Positions 9,556-17,113 of a stretch of DNA of 64,000 nt are shown one piece after another. The stretch lies in the NCBI RefSeq assembly GCF_023499255.1, contig NZ_CP092183.1, positions 1,929,501 through 1,993,500 on the forward strand. The letters run 5' to 3'. The notes beneath the pieces were generated by a model that saw only the letters and a list, made by a program, of their open reading frames with translations, was not told where the DNA came from and searched no databases. The DNA is from Couchioplanes caeruleus. GTDB lineage: Bacteria > Actinomycetota > Actinomycetes > Mycobacteriales > Micromonosporaceae. The translations under genes and the position numbers were made by a program. The first letter of the stretch is position 1. Every line of letters starts with the position of its first letter.

Positions 9556-10256
9556 GCGAGCCGCAGACCAATGCCGCGCGGATCAACGAGCTGAACGCGA
9601 CGATCCGGTACACGATGTGGTCGGTCTTCCGGGCCGCCACGCCGCTGCCGGCGCTGCGCGACGAGCTGTCCGGCGAGGTGGACGCCCTGTTCGAGCAGCT
9701 CGGCGGCAAGGACGTCACGATCCGCGGCACGTACGACGTCTCCGGCCTGCGCGCCGACGCCGACGTGATGATCTGGTGGCACTCCTCGTCGCCCGACGCG
9801 CTGCAGGAGGCGTACGGGCTGTTCCGGCGTACGGCGCTGGGCCGGCACCTCGAGCCCGTGTGGTCGCAGATGGCGCTGCACCGCCCCGCCGAGTTCAACA
9901 AGAGCCACCTGCCCGCGTTCCTGGCCGGTGAGGAGGCGCGGGCGTACATCTGCGTGTACCCGTTCGTGCGCTCGTACGAGTGGTACCTGCTGCCCGACGA
10001 GGAGCGGCGCGCGATGCTCGCCGAGCACGGCCGGCTGGCGCGTGGCTACCCGGACGTGCGGGCCAACACGGTGGCGTCGTTCGCGCTGGGCGACTACGAG
10101 TGGATGCTCGCCTTCGAGGCCGACGAGCTGCACCGCATCGTCGACCTGATGCGGGACCTGCGGGCTTCCGGCGCTCGCCGGCACGTCCGCGAAGAGGTGC
10201 CGTTCTACACCGGCCGCCGCCGTTCGGTCGCGGAGTTCGTGGCCGCGCTGCCCTGA
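9552..10256 (+). CDS. hemQ: Coproheme decarboxylase HemQ/ChdC
   Basis: 234 aa, translationally coupled to cgoX (ATGA at 9552). It belongs to the chlorite-dismutase superfamily and catalyses the last step of the coproporphyrin-dependent pathway, oxidative decarboxylation of coproheme to haem b. The catalytic Tyr is at residue 136 in [12 protein letters not shown], and the likely haem-ligand His is at residue 159 in RRAMLAEHG. The actinobacterial signatures [13 protein letters not shown] and [19 protein letters not shown] are present. A bidirectional terminator follows directly. Confidence 0.95.
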   Translation: MSEPQTNAARINELNATIRYTMWSVFRAATPLPALRDELSGEVDALFEQLGGKDVTIRGTYDVSGLRADADVMIWWHSSSPDALQEAYGLFRRTALGRHLEPVWSQMALHRPAEFNKSHLPAFLAGEEARAYICVYPFVRSYEWYLLPDEERRAMLAEHGRLARGYPDVRANTVASFALGDYEWMLAFEADELHRIVDLMRDLRASGARRHVREEVPFYTGRRRSVAEFVAALP

Positions 10257-10264
10257 CCGCCGCT

Positions 10265-10297
10265 GTCGGCGGAGGGCCGGTCGGGCCCTCCGCCGAC
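10265..10297. terminator. Bidirectional hairpin terminator hemQ / DUF4360
   Basis: A 14-bp perfect inverted repeat with a 5-nt loop lies between the convergent hemQ and DUF4360 genes. It starts 9 nt after the hemQ stop and is positioned to end both transcripts. Confidence 0.8.
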
Positions 10298-10303
10298 GTC
10301 ACG

Positions 10304-10951
10304 TCAGTGACACTCTCTCCAGGCGAAGTGGTACGTCGTGGAGATGCTGCCGTCGGTGGAGTCCATCGTCACGAAGCTGGTGTCCGTGGACGTGCCCTTG
10401 CTGACCCGCAGCTCGGTGTTGATGTTGAGGTTGCGCATCTCGCCGCACGGGTGCCACACCATGGCGGCAACCGGTACGTCGTCGCTGACCATCCAGTTGT
10501 CGTCGAGCGGCGAGGCGATCGGGTGGCTGGTGTAGGTGCCCTGGCTCATGCCCTGGAAGTAGTAGTTCGCCCGCTGGGTCGCAGAGGCGCCGGTCTTCAG
10601 GAGGCCGTACCCGCGGTAGTCGACCTTGGCGATCGCGAAGGTGAAGCCCTGCGGTACGTGGACGAGCACGTTGAGCTGGCAGTTCTTGCGGCCCTCGGTG
10701 CTGGAGATGCCCGGCCCGACCTGGGCCAGGTATTCGCTGTAGATGGCCGTGAAGGCCGTGTTGTCCGGGGAGACCGCGACGTCGGCCGTTCCGGGCTTGC
10801 ATCCCGAGCCGGCCATGGCCACCAGGTCGATGACGATGTGGTCGGCCGGCGGATCGTCGAGGATGCTGCCGGCGGAGGCGGGTGAACTCACCCACGCCGG
10901 TGAGGCGAGCAGTGCCAGGACGATACCTGCACGAGCCAGCAATTTACGCAT
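10304..10951 (-). CDS. Secreted DUF4360 protein (paralogue A)
   Basis: 215 aa with a clear Sec signal peptide (MRKLLARAGIVLALLASPAW, cleavage near ASA-GS, residue 27). The mature part matches the DUF4360 pattern. Four cysteines at 51 (GSGCKPGT), 91 (RKNCQLNV), 169 (HPCGEMRN) and 214 could form two disulfides. Conserved aromatic motifs are FTFAIAKVDYRGYG and NYYFQG. It has an AAGGAA ribosome site. It shares the same cysteine layout with the divergent gene at 11376, so the two arose by duplication. The function is unknown; family members are small exported proteins of bacteria and fungi. Confidence 0.85.
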   Translation of the reverse strand: MRKLLARAGIVLALLASPAWVSSPASAGSILDDPPADHIVIDLVAMAGSGCKPGTADVAVSPDNTAFTAIYSEYLAQVGPGISSTEGRKNCQLNVLVHVPQGFTFAIAKVDYRGYGLLKTGASATQRANYYFQGMSQGTYTSHPIASPLDDNWMVSDDVPVAAMVWHPCGEMRNLNINTELRVSKGTSTDTSFVTMDSTDGSISTTYHFAWRECH

Positions 10952-11162
10952 GGGATTCCTTCCGAATGTGGTGCGACGACACGCGCGCGGCTCGATGCTA
11001 AGAATATAGATCGATGGAAGTCAATGAAACGAATAGCTGATATGACCACTCGGTTACTCGGCCGGCCCTGGAGAAAGCACACACGCACCTTCCGGCCAAA
11101 TTGGGGCAGGTAGGCGTCGACCGCGCCCGAATTATCCTCGTTGTACTGCCTATGGATACTCA

Positions 11163-11178
11163 GTCGGCGCGCGCCGAC
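11163..11178. promoter_or_regulatory. 16-bp perfect palindrome
   Basis: GTCGGCGCGCGCCGAC is a perfect palindrome in the DUF4360 intergenic region. It could be an operator or a fortuitous GC-rich dyad. Confidence 0.35.
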
Positions 11179-11213
11179 CAGGGAGTAAGAGGGCGCCGAG
11201 GGTCGTGAGTCCG

Positions 11214-11229
11214 ATTGACTACAGTCAAT
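11214..11229. promoter_or_regulatory. ATTGACT-AC-AGTCAAT dyad
   Basis: A 7-bp inverted repeat with 2-bp centre lies 147 bp upstream of the plus-strand DUF4360 gene. A half-site AGTCAAT also occurs at 11019-11025, in front of the minus-strand paralogue. This fits one regulator acting on both genes (inference). Confidence 0.4.
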
Positions 11230-11375
11230 GCTTGTGTCCGGGCTCCGCGCTGCCTTACATTCCTTCGCGGGGTGTACCGAGGTCACCTCCCGTGGGCGAC
11301 GAAGCCCGCGATAAAGCGGCGACGCTGCGCGCGCTGATGCCATCGATTTTGAGCCCGTGAACCGAGGGGAATGCT

Positions 11376-12017
11376 ATGAAAGAAAGTCTCGTCGGTGCGA
11401 GACACGCGATTGTCGCCGTACTCGGTACGGTTCTCGCGTTGTCCGCCTCCGCGCCCGCCCACGCTGCCGCCGCGACCGCCCCGGAGGGTGCGGTCACGGT
11501 CGAGGTCGTCGCGGCCAACGGCTCCGGCTGCGCGCCCGGCACGGCCACGGTCGTCACCGCGCCCGACAAGAGCGGCTTCCGGATCAAATACCACGACTTC
11601 GTCGCGCAGGCCGGCTCCGGCGCCGACCCGACGGACAAGCGCAAGAACTGCCAGGTCGGCGTCGTCGTGACCGTGCCGGCCGGCTGGACGTTCGCGATCG
11701 CCGAGGCGGACTACCGGGGCCGTGCGCGGCTCGCCGGCGGGGCGACCGGCCTGCAGCGGACGAATTACTACTGGCAGGGATCGTCGGACAACAGCCGGAC
11801 CGAGGAGACGTTCGCCGGCCCGTACAGCGGCTACTGGTCGACCGAGGACGTCGCCCCGGTGCTGGTCTACGTGCCCTGCTCCGAGCAGAGGGTGCTGAAC
11901 ATCAACACCGAGCTGCGGGTGGACGCCGCGGCGACCGCTCCGCGGAGCAGCATGTCGATGACCGCCAGCGAGGGCGACGTCGACACGCTGTTCAACTTCA
12001 GCTGGGTGCGCTGCTGA
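11376..12017 (+). CDS. Secreted DUF4360 protein (paralogue B)
   Basis: 213 aa with a signal peptide ending near APAHA-AA (about residue 30). It has cysteines at 52 (GSGCAPGT), 92 (KRKNCQVG), 168 (VPCSEQRV) and 213, the same spacing as paralogue A. It also shares FAIAEADYRGRARL, RTNYYWQG and LNINTELRV. It is divergently transcribed from paralogue A. The last 20 bp overlap the end of the convergent acetyltransferase gene. An exported protein of unknown function, probably stabilised by two disulfides. Confidence 0.85.
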   Translation: MKESLVGARHAIVAVLGTVLALSASAPAHAAAATAPEGAVTVEVVAANGSGCAPGTATVVTAPDKSGFRIKYHDFVAQAGSGADPTDKRKNCQVGVVVTVPAGWTFAIAEADYRGRARLAGGATGLQRTNYYWQGSSDNSRTEETFAGPYSGYWSTEDVAPVLVYVPCSEQRVLNINTELRVDAAATAPRSSMSMTASEGDVDTLFNFSWVRC

Positions 12018-12468
12018 GCGGTCCGGAGCGCTTCATCGGTACGTGGGGGATGCCGTCCTCCACGTACCGTTCTCCTGCGATCTGGAAGCCGAAGCGCGCG
12101 TAGAAGCCCGCCAGGTGTGCCTGCGCGCCGAGCACGGCCGGCCGGTTGCCGACGACGGTGAGCGCGTGCTCCATGAGCCGGCTCGCGTGGCCGCCCTGGC
12201 GTGCGGCCGGTGCGGTCACCACCCGGCCGATCCGCTCGGTGCCGCCGCCGTCGTCGAGGATGCGCAGACAGGCCAGGACGTCGTCGCCGCGCTGCAGCCA
12301 CACGTGCCGGGTGCCGGGCTCGGCGTCGCGGCCGTCGAGCTCCGGGTACGGGCACTTCTGCTCGACGACGAACACGTCGACGCGCAGCTTGAGGATCGCG
12401 TACAGGGTGGTGTTGTCCAGGTCGCGGAACGACGCCACCCGGATCTCGTCGCGGGGCTGCGGGTGCAT
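11998..12468 (-). CDS. GNAT acetyltransferase, ElaA-like
   Basis: 156 aa. The N-terminal LYAILKLRVDVFVVEQKCPYPELDGRD and the CoA-loop region RIGRVVTAPAARQGGHASRLMEHAL followed by GFYARFGFQ match the ElaA subgroup of GNAT N-acetyltransferases. The substrate is unknown. Its 3' end overlaps the DUF4360 gene by 20 bp in convergent orientation. Confidence 0.85.
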   Translation of the reverse strand: MHPQPRDEIRVASFRDLDNTTLYAILKLRVDVFVVEQKCPYPELDGRDAEPGTRHVWLQRGDDVLACLRILDDGGGTERIGRVVTAPAARQGGHASRLMEHALTVVGNRPAVLGAQAHLAGFYARFGFQIAGERYVEDGIPHVPMKRSGPLSSAPS

Positions 12469-12542
12469 CCGCCGATCTTATGCGTCACCCCGGCGCACCT
12501 CCGGCGTTGATCAACGAGGAGGCCCGCATTCCAGGAGTTGAG

Positions 12543-12818
12543 ATGATCAAGCGCAGCAAGCTGTTCGGCAACAAGACCCGGGTGACGTTCTGTCTGCCCA
12601 AGGACGCCCCGCAGGGTCCGGTCAGTGTGGTCGGCACGTTCAACGGCTGGGAGCCCGGACTGCACGAGCTCAAGCTGCGGCGCGACGGGATGCGTACGGT
12701 GACCCTGCGCCTGGACCCGGGCCACTACCGCTTCCGCTACCTCGCGTCGGACGGGGTGTGGCTCGACGACGAGCACGCCGACGAGGTGGGCCCGCACGGC
12801 AGCGAGTTGCGCCTCTGA
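12543..12818 (+). CDS. CBM48/isoamylase-N-like glycan-binding protein
   Basis: 91 aa from ATG 12543, chosen because AGGAG lies 7 nt upstream; the frame is open to 12480 without a ribosome site. The whole protein is one early-set beta-sandwich of the glycogen-binding type: RVTFCLPKDAP, VSVVGTFNGW, LRLDPGHYRFRYLASDGVWLDD. Such stand-alone domains are common in actinobacteria and are thought to bind alpha-glucans or act as adaptors. No catalytic domain is attached. Confidence 0.82.
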   Translation: MIKRSKLFGNKTRVTFCLPKDAPQGPVSVVGTFNGWEPGLHELKLRRDGMRTVTLRLDPGHYRFRYLASDGVWLDDEHADEVGPHGSELRL

Positions 12819-12856
12819 CGTTTCGCAGCGGTGGCCCGGGGAACGTCCCTATCTTT

Positions 12857-12876
12857 AGTTGACAATGCAAGCAACT
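12857..12876. promoter_or_regulatory. AGTTG-N10-CAACT dyad before wrbA
   Basis: An inverted repeat with 5-bp arms sits 16-35 nt upstream of the wrbA start, just before its ribosome site. The arrangement resembles MarR-family operators of redox-responsive regulators; this is an inference from position and geometry. Confidence 0.3.
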
Positions 12877-12891
12877 GCGGAGGGGGTCCTC

Positions 12892-13497
12892 GTGGCCAAC
12901 GTGAAACTGGCGGTCATCTACTACTCGTCCACCGGCACGGTCCATGCCATGGCCGAGCGGCTTCAGCAGGCCGGCGAGAAGGCGGGCGCCGAGGTGCGCC
13001 TGCGCCAGGTGCCCGAGCTCGCGCCGCCGGAGGCCATCGCCTCGAACGCGGCCTGGAGCCAGCACTTCGACCGGACCAAGGACGAGCCCAAGGCCACCGC
13101 CGACGACGTCGTCTGGGCCGACGCGGTGCTCTTCGGCAGCCCGACCCGGTACGGCAACATCACCAGCCAGCTCAAGCAGTTCATCGACACGCTCGGCCCG
13201 CAGTGGCAGCAGGGTCTGCTCGCCGACAAGGCGTACGCGGGCTTCACCTCGACGATGACCGCGCACGGCGGCCAGGAGTCGACGCTGCTCGCGCTGTACA
13301 ACACGATCTACCACTTCGGCGGCGTCGTGGTCGCGCCCGGCTACACCGACCCGCTGAAGTTCACCGACGGCAACCCGTACGGCGTCTCGCACGTCACCGG
13401 CGGCACGAACGACGCCCCGCTGACCGACGTTCAGTTCGCCGCGCTCGACCACATGGCCCAGCGGATCGTCCGGATCGCCGAGAAGCTGCGGTCCTGA
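12892..13497 (+). CDS. wrbA: NAD(P)H:quinone oxidoreductase, WrbA/flavodoxin family
   Basis: 201 aa from GTG 12892, selected because GGAGG lies 8 nt upstream. Earlier in-frame TTG/ATG codons at 12859 and 12865 have none. FMN-binding signatures are AVIYYSSTGTVHAMAERL, FGSPTRYGNITSQLKQFIDTLGP and FTSTMTAHGGQE. It performs two-electron reduction of quinones, protecting against oxidative stress. It is monocistronic, with a dyad overlapping its leader. Confidence 0.92.
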   Translation: MANVKLAVIYYSSTGTVHAMAERLQQAGEKAGAEVRLRQVPELAPPEAIASNAAWSQHFDRTKDEPKATADDVVWADAVLFGSPTRYGNITSQLKQFIDTLGPQWQQGLLADKAYAGFTSTMTAHGGQESTLLALYNTIYHFGGVVVAPGYTDPLKFTDGNPYGVSHVTGGTNDAPLTDVQFAALDHMAQRIVRIAEKLRS

Positions 13498-13560
13498 CGT
13501 CCGATCCGCCCCGGGCGACCTGCACGAATGCATCGGCCCCGGGGTGGCACACTGTCCGCC

Positions 13561-13767
13561 GTGGTCAAGAAGTTCGAGGCGGATCTGAGCGGCGCACAGT
13601 GGCGCCGCAGTGCAACGTCGGGAGAGGCGGCCGTGGAGGTCGCCCTGCTGGACGACGGGGTGGCCGTGCGTGACTCGCGGCGCCCGGAGGGCGATGTCCT
13701 CTTCTTCACGCCGGCCGAGTGGGACGCCTTCGTCGGTGGCGCCAAAGATGGGGAATTTGATCTTTAG
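13561..13767 (+). CDS. DUF397 family small protein
   Basis: 68 aa from GTG 13561 (VVKKFEADLSGAQWRRSA). It has the typical DUF397 features: a W-x-[KR]-S type start, VEVALLDDGVAVRDSRRPEGDVLFFTPAEWDAFVGGAKDGEFD. In actinomycetes these proteins usually sit beside an XRE-type helix-turn-helix gene, with which they work. No such partner is present here, so this is an orphan copy. Its role is probably regulatory but unproven. Confidence 0.85.
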   Translation: MVKKFEADLSGAQWRRSATSGEAAVEVALLDDGVAVRDSRRPEGDVLFFTPAEWDAFVGGAKDGEFDL

Positions 13768-13869
13768 GGTCGCGGCCGCAGCCCTCCGGTGAAGGGCGGG
13801 CGGTTGGGGCGGAAGCCGGGTTTATGAGTATCAACCCGAAGAGTGTTCATTTCTGGCTACTGTGCGGGT

Positions 13870-14124
13870 ATGACCAACTACGAGGGTTCTGACCTGCTGA
13901 AGAAGGTGGAGCGGTACGAGGCTGCCGTGACGGAGCTCAAGGCCGCCCACGACGACGTCAAGGACGTCCTGATCGAGGCCATCCTGTTCGACCGCTGGCA
14001 GCAGCTCGGCACCCAGCTCGGCTTCAAGGCCGAGCAGCCGGCCGCCAGGACCGAGGAGCCGAACCGGGACCTCGCCCAGCTCAACCAGCAGATCTCGGCG
14101 ATGAGCGAGTCCTGGTCCCGCTGA
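13870..14124 (+). CDS. Small conserved-looking hypothetical protein, helical
   Basis: 84 aa from ATG 13870 (MTNYEGSDLLKKVERYE). It is rich in Lys/Glu/Ala heptad-like sequence in the first half (VERYEAAVTELKAAHDDVKDVLIEAI) and so probably a helical hairpin or coiled coil. No family is recognised. It has little Shine-Dalgarno sequence, but a TACTGT hexamer 9 nt upstream could be the -10 of a leaderless promoter. A hairpin terminator follows. The codon pattern and length support a real gene. Confidence 0.65.
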   Translation: MTNYEGSDLLKKVERYEAAVTELKAAHDDVKDVLIEAILFDRWQQLGTQLGFKAEQPAARTEEPNRDLAQLNQQISAMSESWSR

Positions 14125-14143
14125 TGCCGGTGTGATCCGCGAC

Positions 14144-14168
14144 GCCCGGGGCGCACCCCGCCCCGGGC
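14144..14168 (+). terminator. Hairpin terminator
   Basis: A 10-bp inverted repeat (GCCCGGGGCG and complement) with a 5-nt loop lies 20 nt after the small hypothetical gene and before thyA. Confidence 0.5.
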
Positions 14169-14193
14169 CCGCGGAGGCGCTACCGTGTCGGCC

Positions 14194-14991
14194 ATGGCCG
14201 ACACCCAGTACGAAGAGCTGCTGCGCCGCGTCCTCGAAACCGGCGTCCCGAAGGCGGACCGCACGGGCACGGGCACGGTCAGCCTCTTCGGTGAGCGCCT
14301 GCGCTACGACCTGTCGCGGGGCTTCCCGCTGATCACCACGAAGCGGGTGCACTTCAAGTCCGTGGCGGTCGAATTGCTCTGGTTCCTGCGCGGCGACAGC
14401 AACGTGCAGTGGCTGCGCGACCACGGCGTCACCATCTGGGACGAGTGGGCGGACGAGAACGGCGAACTCGGCCCGGTGTACGGCAAGCAGTGGCGCTCGT
14501 GGCCGACCCCGGACGGCGGCCACGCCGACCAGATCGCCGACCTGCTGGCCACGCTGCGCCGCGACCCCGACTCCCGGCGGATGATCGTCTCGGCCTGGAA
14601 CGTGGGCCAGCTCCCCGAGATGGCGCTCGCGCCGTGCCACGCGATGTTCCAGTTCTACGTGGCGGACGGCCGGCTGTCCTGTCAGCTGTACCAGCGCAGC
14701 GCCGACATGTTCCTCGGCGTGCCGTTCAACATCGCCAGTTACGCGCTGCTCACCCACATGATCGCGGCGCAGGCCGGGCTCACCCCGGGCGACTTCATCT
14801 GGGTCGGCGGTGACTGCCACGTGTACTCCAACCACGTCGACCAGGTGCGCGAGCAGCTGTCCCGGGAGGCGTACGACTTCCCCCGGCTGGAGCTCGCGCC
14901 GGCGCCGTCGCTCTTCGACTACCGCTACGAGGACTTCACGGTGGTCGACTACAAGCACCACCCGGCCCTCAAGGCGCCGGTCGCGGTCTGA
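14194..14991 (+). CDS. thyA: Thymidylate synthase
   Basis: 265 aa from ATG 14194, the standard length; an in-frame GTG lies 9 nt upstream. It methylates dUMP to dTMP with methylene-tetrahydrofolate. The nucleophile is Cys148 in [14 protein letters not shown]-terminal [11 protein letters not shown] and C-terminal [23 protein letters not shown] are family hallmarks. It is followed 5 bp later by folA, the reductase that regenerates tetrahydrofolate from its by-product. Confidence 0.97.
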   Translation: MADTQYEELLRRVLETGVPKADRTGTGTVSLFGERLRYDLSRGFPLITTKRVHFKSVAVELLWFLRGDSNVQWLRDHGVTIWDEWADENGELGPVYGKQWRSWPTPDGGHADQIADLLATLRRDPDSRRMIVSAWNVGQLPEMALAPCHAMFQFYVADGRLSCQLYQRSADMFLGVPFNIASYALLTHMIAAQAGLTPGDFIWVGGDCHVYSNHVDQVREQLSREAYDFPRLELAPAPSLFDYRYEDFTVVDYKHHPALKAPVAV

Positions 14992-14996
14992 GCGCG

Positions 14997-15479
14997 ATGA
15001 TCCACATGATCTGGGCGCAGGCCCGGAACGGCGTCATCGGTGCCGGCGGGGAGATCCCGTGGCGGATCCCCGGCGAGCAGAAGATGTTCAGGGACCGGAC
15101 CATGGGCTCGACCGTGGTCATGGGCCGGGCCACCTGGGACTCGCTGCCCGCGCGGGTGCGGCCGCTGCCCGGGCGGCGCAACGTCGTGCTGACCCGGCAG
15201 GCCGGCTGGTCCGCCGAGGGCGCCGAGGCCGCCGGATCGGTCGAGGAGCTCCTGTCGAAGCATGACGACTTCTGGGTCATCGGCGGCGAGGCGGTGTATC
15301 GGGCGCTGCTGCCGCGCGCCCGGCATGTCGTGCGGACGCTCGTGGACATCGAGGTCGAGGGCGACACGTTCGCGCCGGAGCTGGGCCCGCAGTGGCGGGT
15401 GGCCGCCGGCGCCGACTGGCTGGAGTCGGACGCCGGCGTGCGCTACCGGGTGGAGGAGCTCACTTCGGGTCCAGCCTGA
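14997..15479 (+). CDS. folA: Dihydrofolate reductase
   Basis: 160 aa. It reduces dihydrofolate with NADPH. Motifs: IWAQARNGVIGAGGEIPWRIPGEQKMFRDRTMG, VVMGRATWDSLP and WVIGGEAVYRALLPRA. It is in an operon with thyA (5-bp gap). The last 20 bp overlap the convergent msrB 3' end. Confidence 0.96.
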   Translation: MIHMIWAQARNGVIGAGGEIPWRIPGEQKMFRDRTMGSTVVMGRATWDSLPARVRPLPGRRNVVLTRQAGWSAEGAEAAGSVEELLSKHDDFWVIGGEAVYRALLPRARHVVRTLVDIEVEGDTFAPELGPQWRVAAGADWLESDAGVRYRVEELTSGPA

Positions 15480-15864
15480 TCGACAGGCTGTTCACGCAGT
15501 GCCGGGTGTTCCTGGCGGTCATCATCTCGCCACGGAAGACGTGGCCGAGGTGGCTGTCGCAGCGGGCGCAGCGGATCTCCGTGCGGGTCATGCCGTGGCT
15601 GCGGTCCTCGATCTCCTTGACCGCGCCGGGAATGGCGTCGTCGAAGGACGGCCAGCCGCAGTGCGAGTCGAACTTGGTGTCGCTGGGATAGAGCTCGGCG
15701 CCGCAGGCCCGGCACTGGTACATGCCCTCGGTCTTGGTGTTCACGTACTCGCCGGACCAGGGCGCCTCGGTGCCCGCCTGGCGCAGCACGCGGAACTCGT
15801 CGGGGCTGAGGCGGACCCGCCACTCGTCCTCGGTGGTGGGCAGGGTGGTCTTGTCAGGTGCCAT
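15460..15864 (-). CDS. msrB: Peptide-methionine (R)-S-oxide reductase
   Basis: 134 aa, full length. It repairs methionine-R-sulfoxide in proteins. Two CxxC pairs (YQCRACG and IRCARCD) would bind the structural zinc. The catalytic Cys is in the C-terminal RHCVNSLSI, where most members have RYCVNSASL. KFDSHCGWPSFDDAI and SHLGHVFRG are intact. Convergent with folA, with a 20-bp 3' overlap. Confidence 0.95.
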   Translation of the reverse strand: MAPDKTTLPTTEDEWRVRLSPDEFRVLRQAGTEAPWSGEYVNTKTEGMYQCRACGAELYPSDTKFDSHCGWPSFDDAIPGAVKEIEDRSHGMTRTEIRCARCDSHLGHVFRGEMMTARNTRHCVNSLSIRLDPK

Positions 15865-15932
15865 GCCTCAACGGTACGTCGGAGCGCACCGGCAGTGCGG
15901 CGTTGCGGCGGGCCGGTGGCGTTGAGCGTGCC

Positions 15933-16406
15933 ATGGGAGCTGCGCGTTTTCGGCCCACGTGGCGGCAGGCGCTCGGCCGGGGCCTGTGCCTCGGCGTCCT
16001 TCTCGCCGGCGGGGGCCTGAGCCTTTTGGCCGGACTGGTCACGGCGGGTGCGGTGACGGCACCGCCGTGGCTGTGGCTGCTGGTGGCGGCCGGACCGCCG
16101 ATCGCCGGGCTGCCCGCGGCCGTACTGCTGCGCAGGCGGCTGGGCATCGAGGCGGGGTCACACGGGATCCGGACGGTGACGCCGTTCGGCGCCGGGGTAC
16201 AGCCGTGGAGTCGCGTGGTCGACCTGCGGGCCGAGCGGCGGGGCGCCCGTACGGTGGTCGCGGTCTATCTGGACTCGGGCGCGAGCATGCAGTTGCGGGC
16301 GCCGTACGACGGCGGGATGTTGGCCGCCGATCCCCGCTTCGAGATGAAGGTCTCCGTCCTGGCGCATCTGTGGCGTAGCCACAGAATCGGTGGAGTTCCC
16401 TCATAA
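15933..16406 (+). CDS. Two-TM PH-domain membrane protein
   Basis: 157 aa from ATG 15933. The N-terminal half has two hydrophobic segments (about 19-40 and 45-68: LCLGVLLAGGGLSLLAGLV and PPWLWLLVAAGPPIAGLPAA). The C-terminal part (about 75-145) looks like the small bacterial PH-like domain found in actinobacterial membrane proteins (GIRTVTPFGAGVQPWSRVVDL). The function is unknown. The frame extends upstream to 15858, but that start would overlap the divergent msrB promoter. Confidence 0.7.
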   Translation: MGAARFRPTWRQALGRGLCLGVLLAGGGLSLLAGLVTAGAVTAPPWLWLLVAAGPPIAGLPAAVLLRRRLGIEAGSHGIRTVTPFGAGVQPWSRVVDLRAERRGARTVVAVYLDSGASMQLRAPYDGGMLAADPRFEMKVSVLAHLWRSHRIGGVPS

Positions 16407-16492
16407 GGGATAGCTTGCGTGCAAATCGGGCAGAAAACGCTAAACTCCCAGCGGACTGCAACGGACCTACCGCAACAGAACGGATTCCCTTC

Positions 16493-17035
16493 ATGAAGTT
16501 GACGCGCCGACTGGCCGCCGCACTGCCCGCGGCCGGCGTCACCGCCGTCGCCGCCCTGGCCCTCACCGGGGCGCCCGCCGTGGCGACGGCTGACCAGGCC
16601 GCGGCCCGCGCCCAGCACCCCGCCGTGATGACGACCCCCTGCTCGGAGGGGCAGCGCGACGAGGACTGCGGGTACGGCGACGACGACGCGACCGGTGGCG
16701 GCACCCGCGGCAACGACGGCTACGGCGGCGAGAAGCCCACCACCTCGCCCATCCCCTCGCGGACCACCGCCACGCCCGGCACCACCACGCCGACCCCGGG
16801 CGTGAGCACCACGCCGACCGGTGTCGTCAACACCGTCCCGCCGGGCGGTGAGCTGCCGGCCACGTCGCCCGCGGTGGCGGCGAGCCCGAGCCGCAGCACC
16901 GGCGGTGGCGTCAGCGCCGGCGGAACCCTGCCGGTCACGGGCGCGCCGATGGGCCTGACTTTCGGGGTGGGTGCCCTGCTCGTCGCGGGTGGCGCGGCGG
17001 CGGTCCTCTACAGCCGCCGGCGTCGTAGCGCCTGA
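16493..17035 (+). CDS. LPXTG-type cell-wall-anchored surface protein
   Basis: 180 aa from ATG 16493. Signal peptide 1-33 (MKLTRRLAAALPAAG to VATA), a short Cys pair region (C50, C59), then a long Thr/Pro/Gly-rich stalk (70-140). It ends with the sorting signal LPVTG at 146-150, a hydrophobic helix and a terminal RRRRSA. This is a classic sortase substrate architecture; no sortase gene is in the window. The short ordered region suggests a spacer or adhesin-like wall protein. A TAAACT box about 55 bp upstream may be its promoter. Confidence 0.82.
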   Translation: MKLTRRLAAALPAAGVTAVAALALTGAPAVATADQAAARAQHPAVMTTPCSEGQRDEDCGYGDDDATGGGTRGNDGYGGEKPTTSPIPSRTTATPGTTTPTPGVSTTPTGVVNTVPPGGELPATSPAVAASPSRSTGGGVSAGGTLPVTGAPMGLTFGVGALLVAGGAAAVLYSRRRRSA

Positions 17036-17051
17036 GCCCTGCCCGCTCGAC

Positions 17052-17084
17052 GCGGCCGTCTCCTCGACCCGGGGAGGCGGCCGC
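17052..17084 (+). terminator. Hairpin terminator after LPXTG gene
   Basis: A 12-bp stem with one G-T pair and a 9-nt loop lies 17 nt after the stop codon. Confidence 0.55.
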
Positions 17085-17113
17085 TGTCGTACCCGGGGCC
17101 TAAGGTCGAACCC

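Larger units (their letters stand above)
10952..11375. other. 424-bp divergent promoter region between DUF4360 paralogues
   Basis: There is no credible gene here; the best short ORF is 18 codons at 11151. The region is much more AT-rich than its surroundings near 10995-11045, including AATATAGATC, as expected for a promoter of the minus-strand gene. It contains two dyads, listed separately, and the word AGTCAATG occurs once on each side. Confidence 0.7.

Noticed and set aside
11151..11207. 18-codon ORF in the DUF4360 spacer
   Set aside because: No ribosome site and it runs across the palindrome; not distinguishable from chance.
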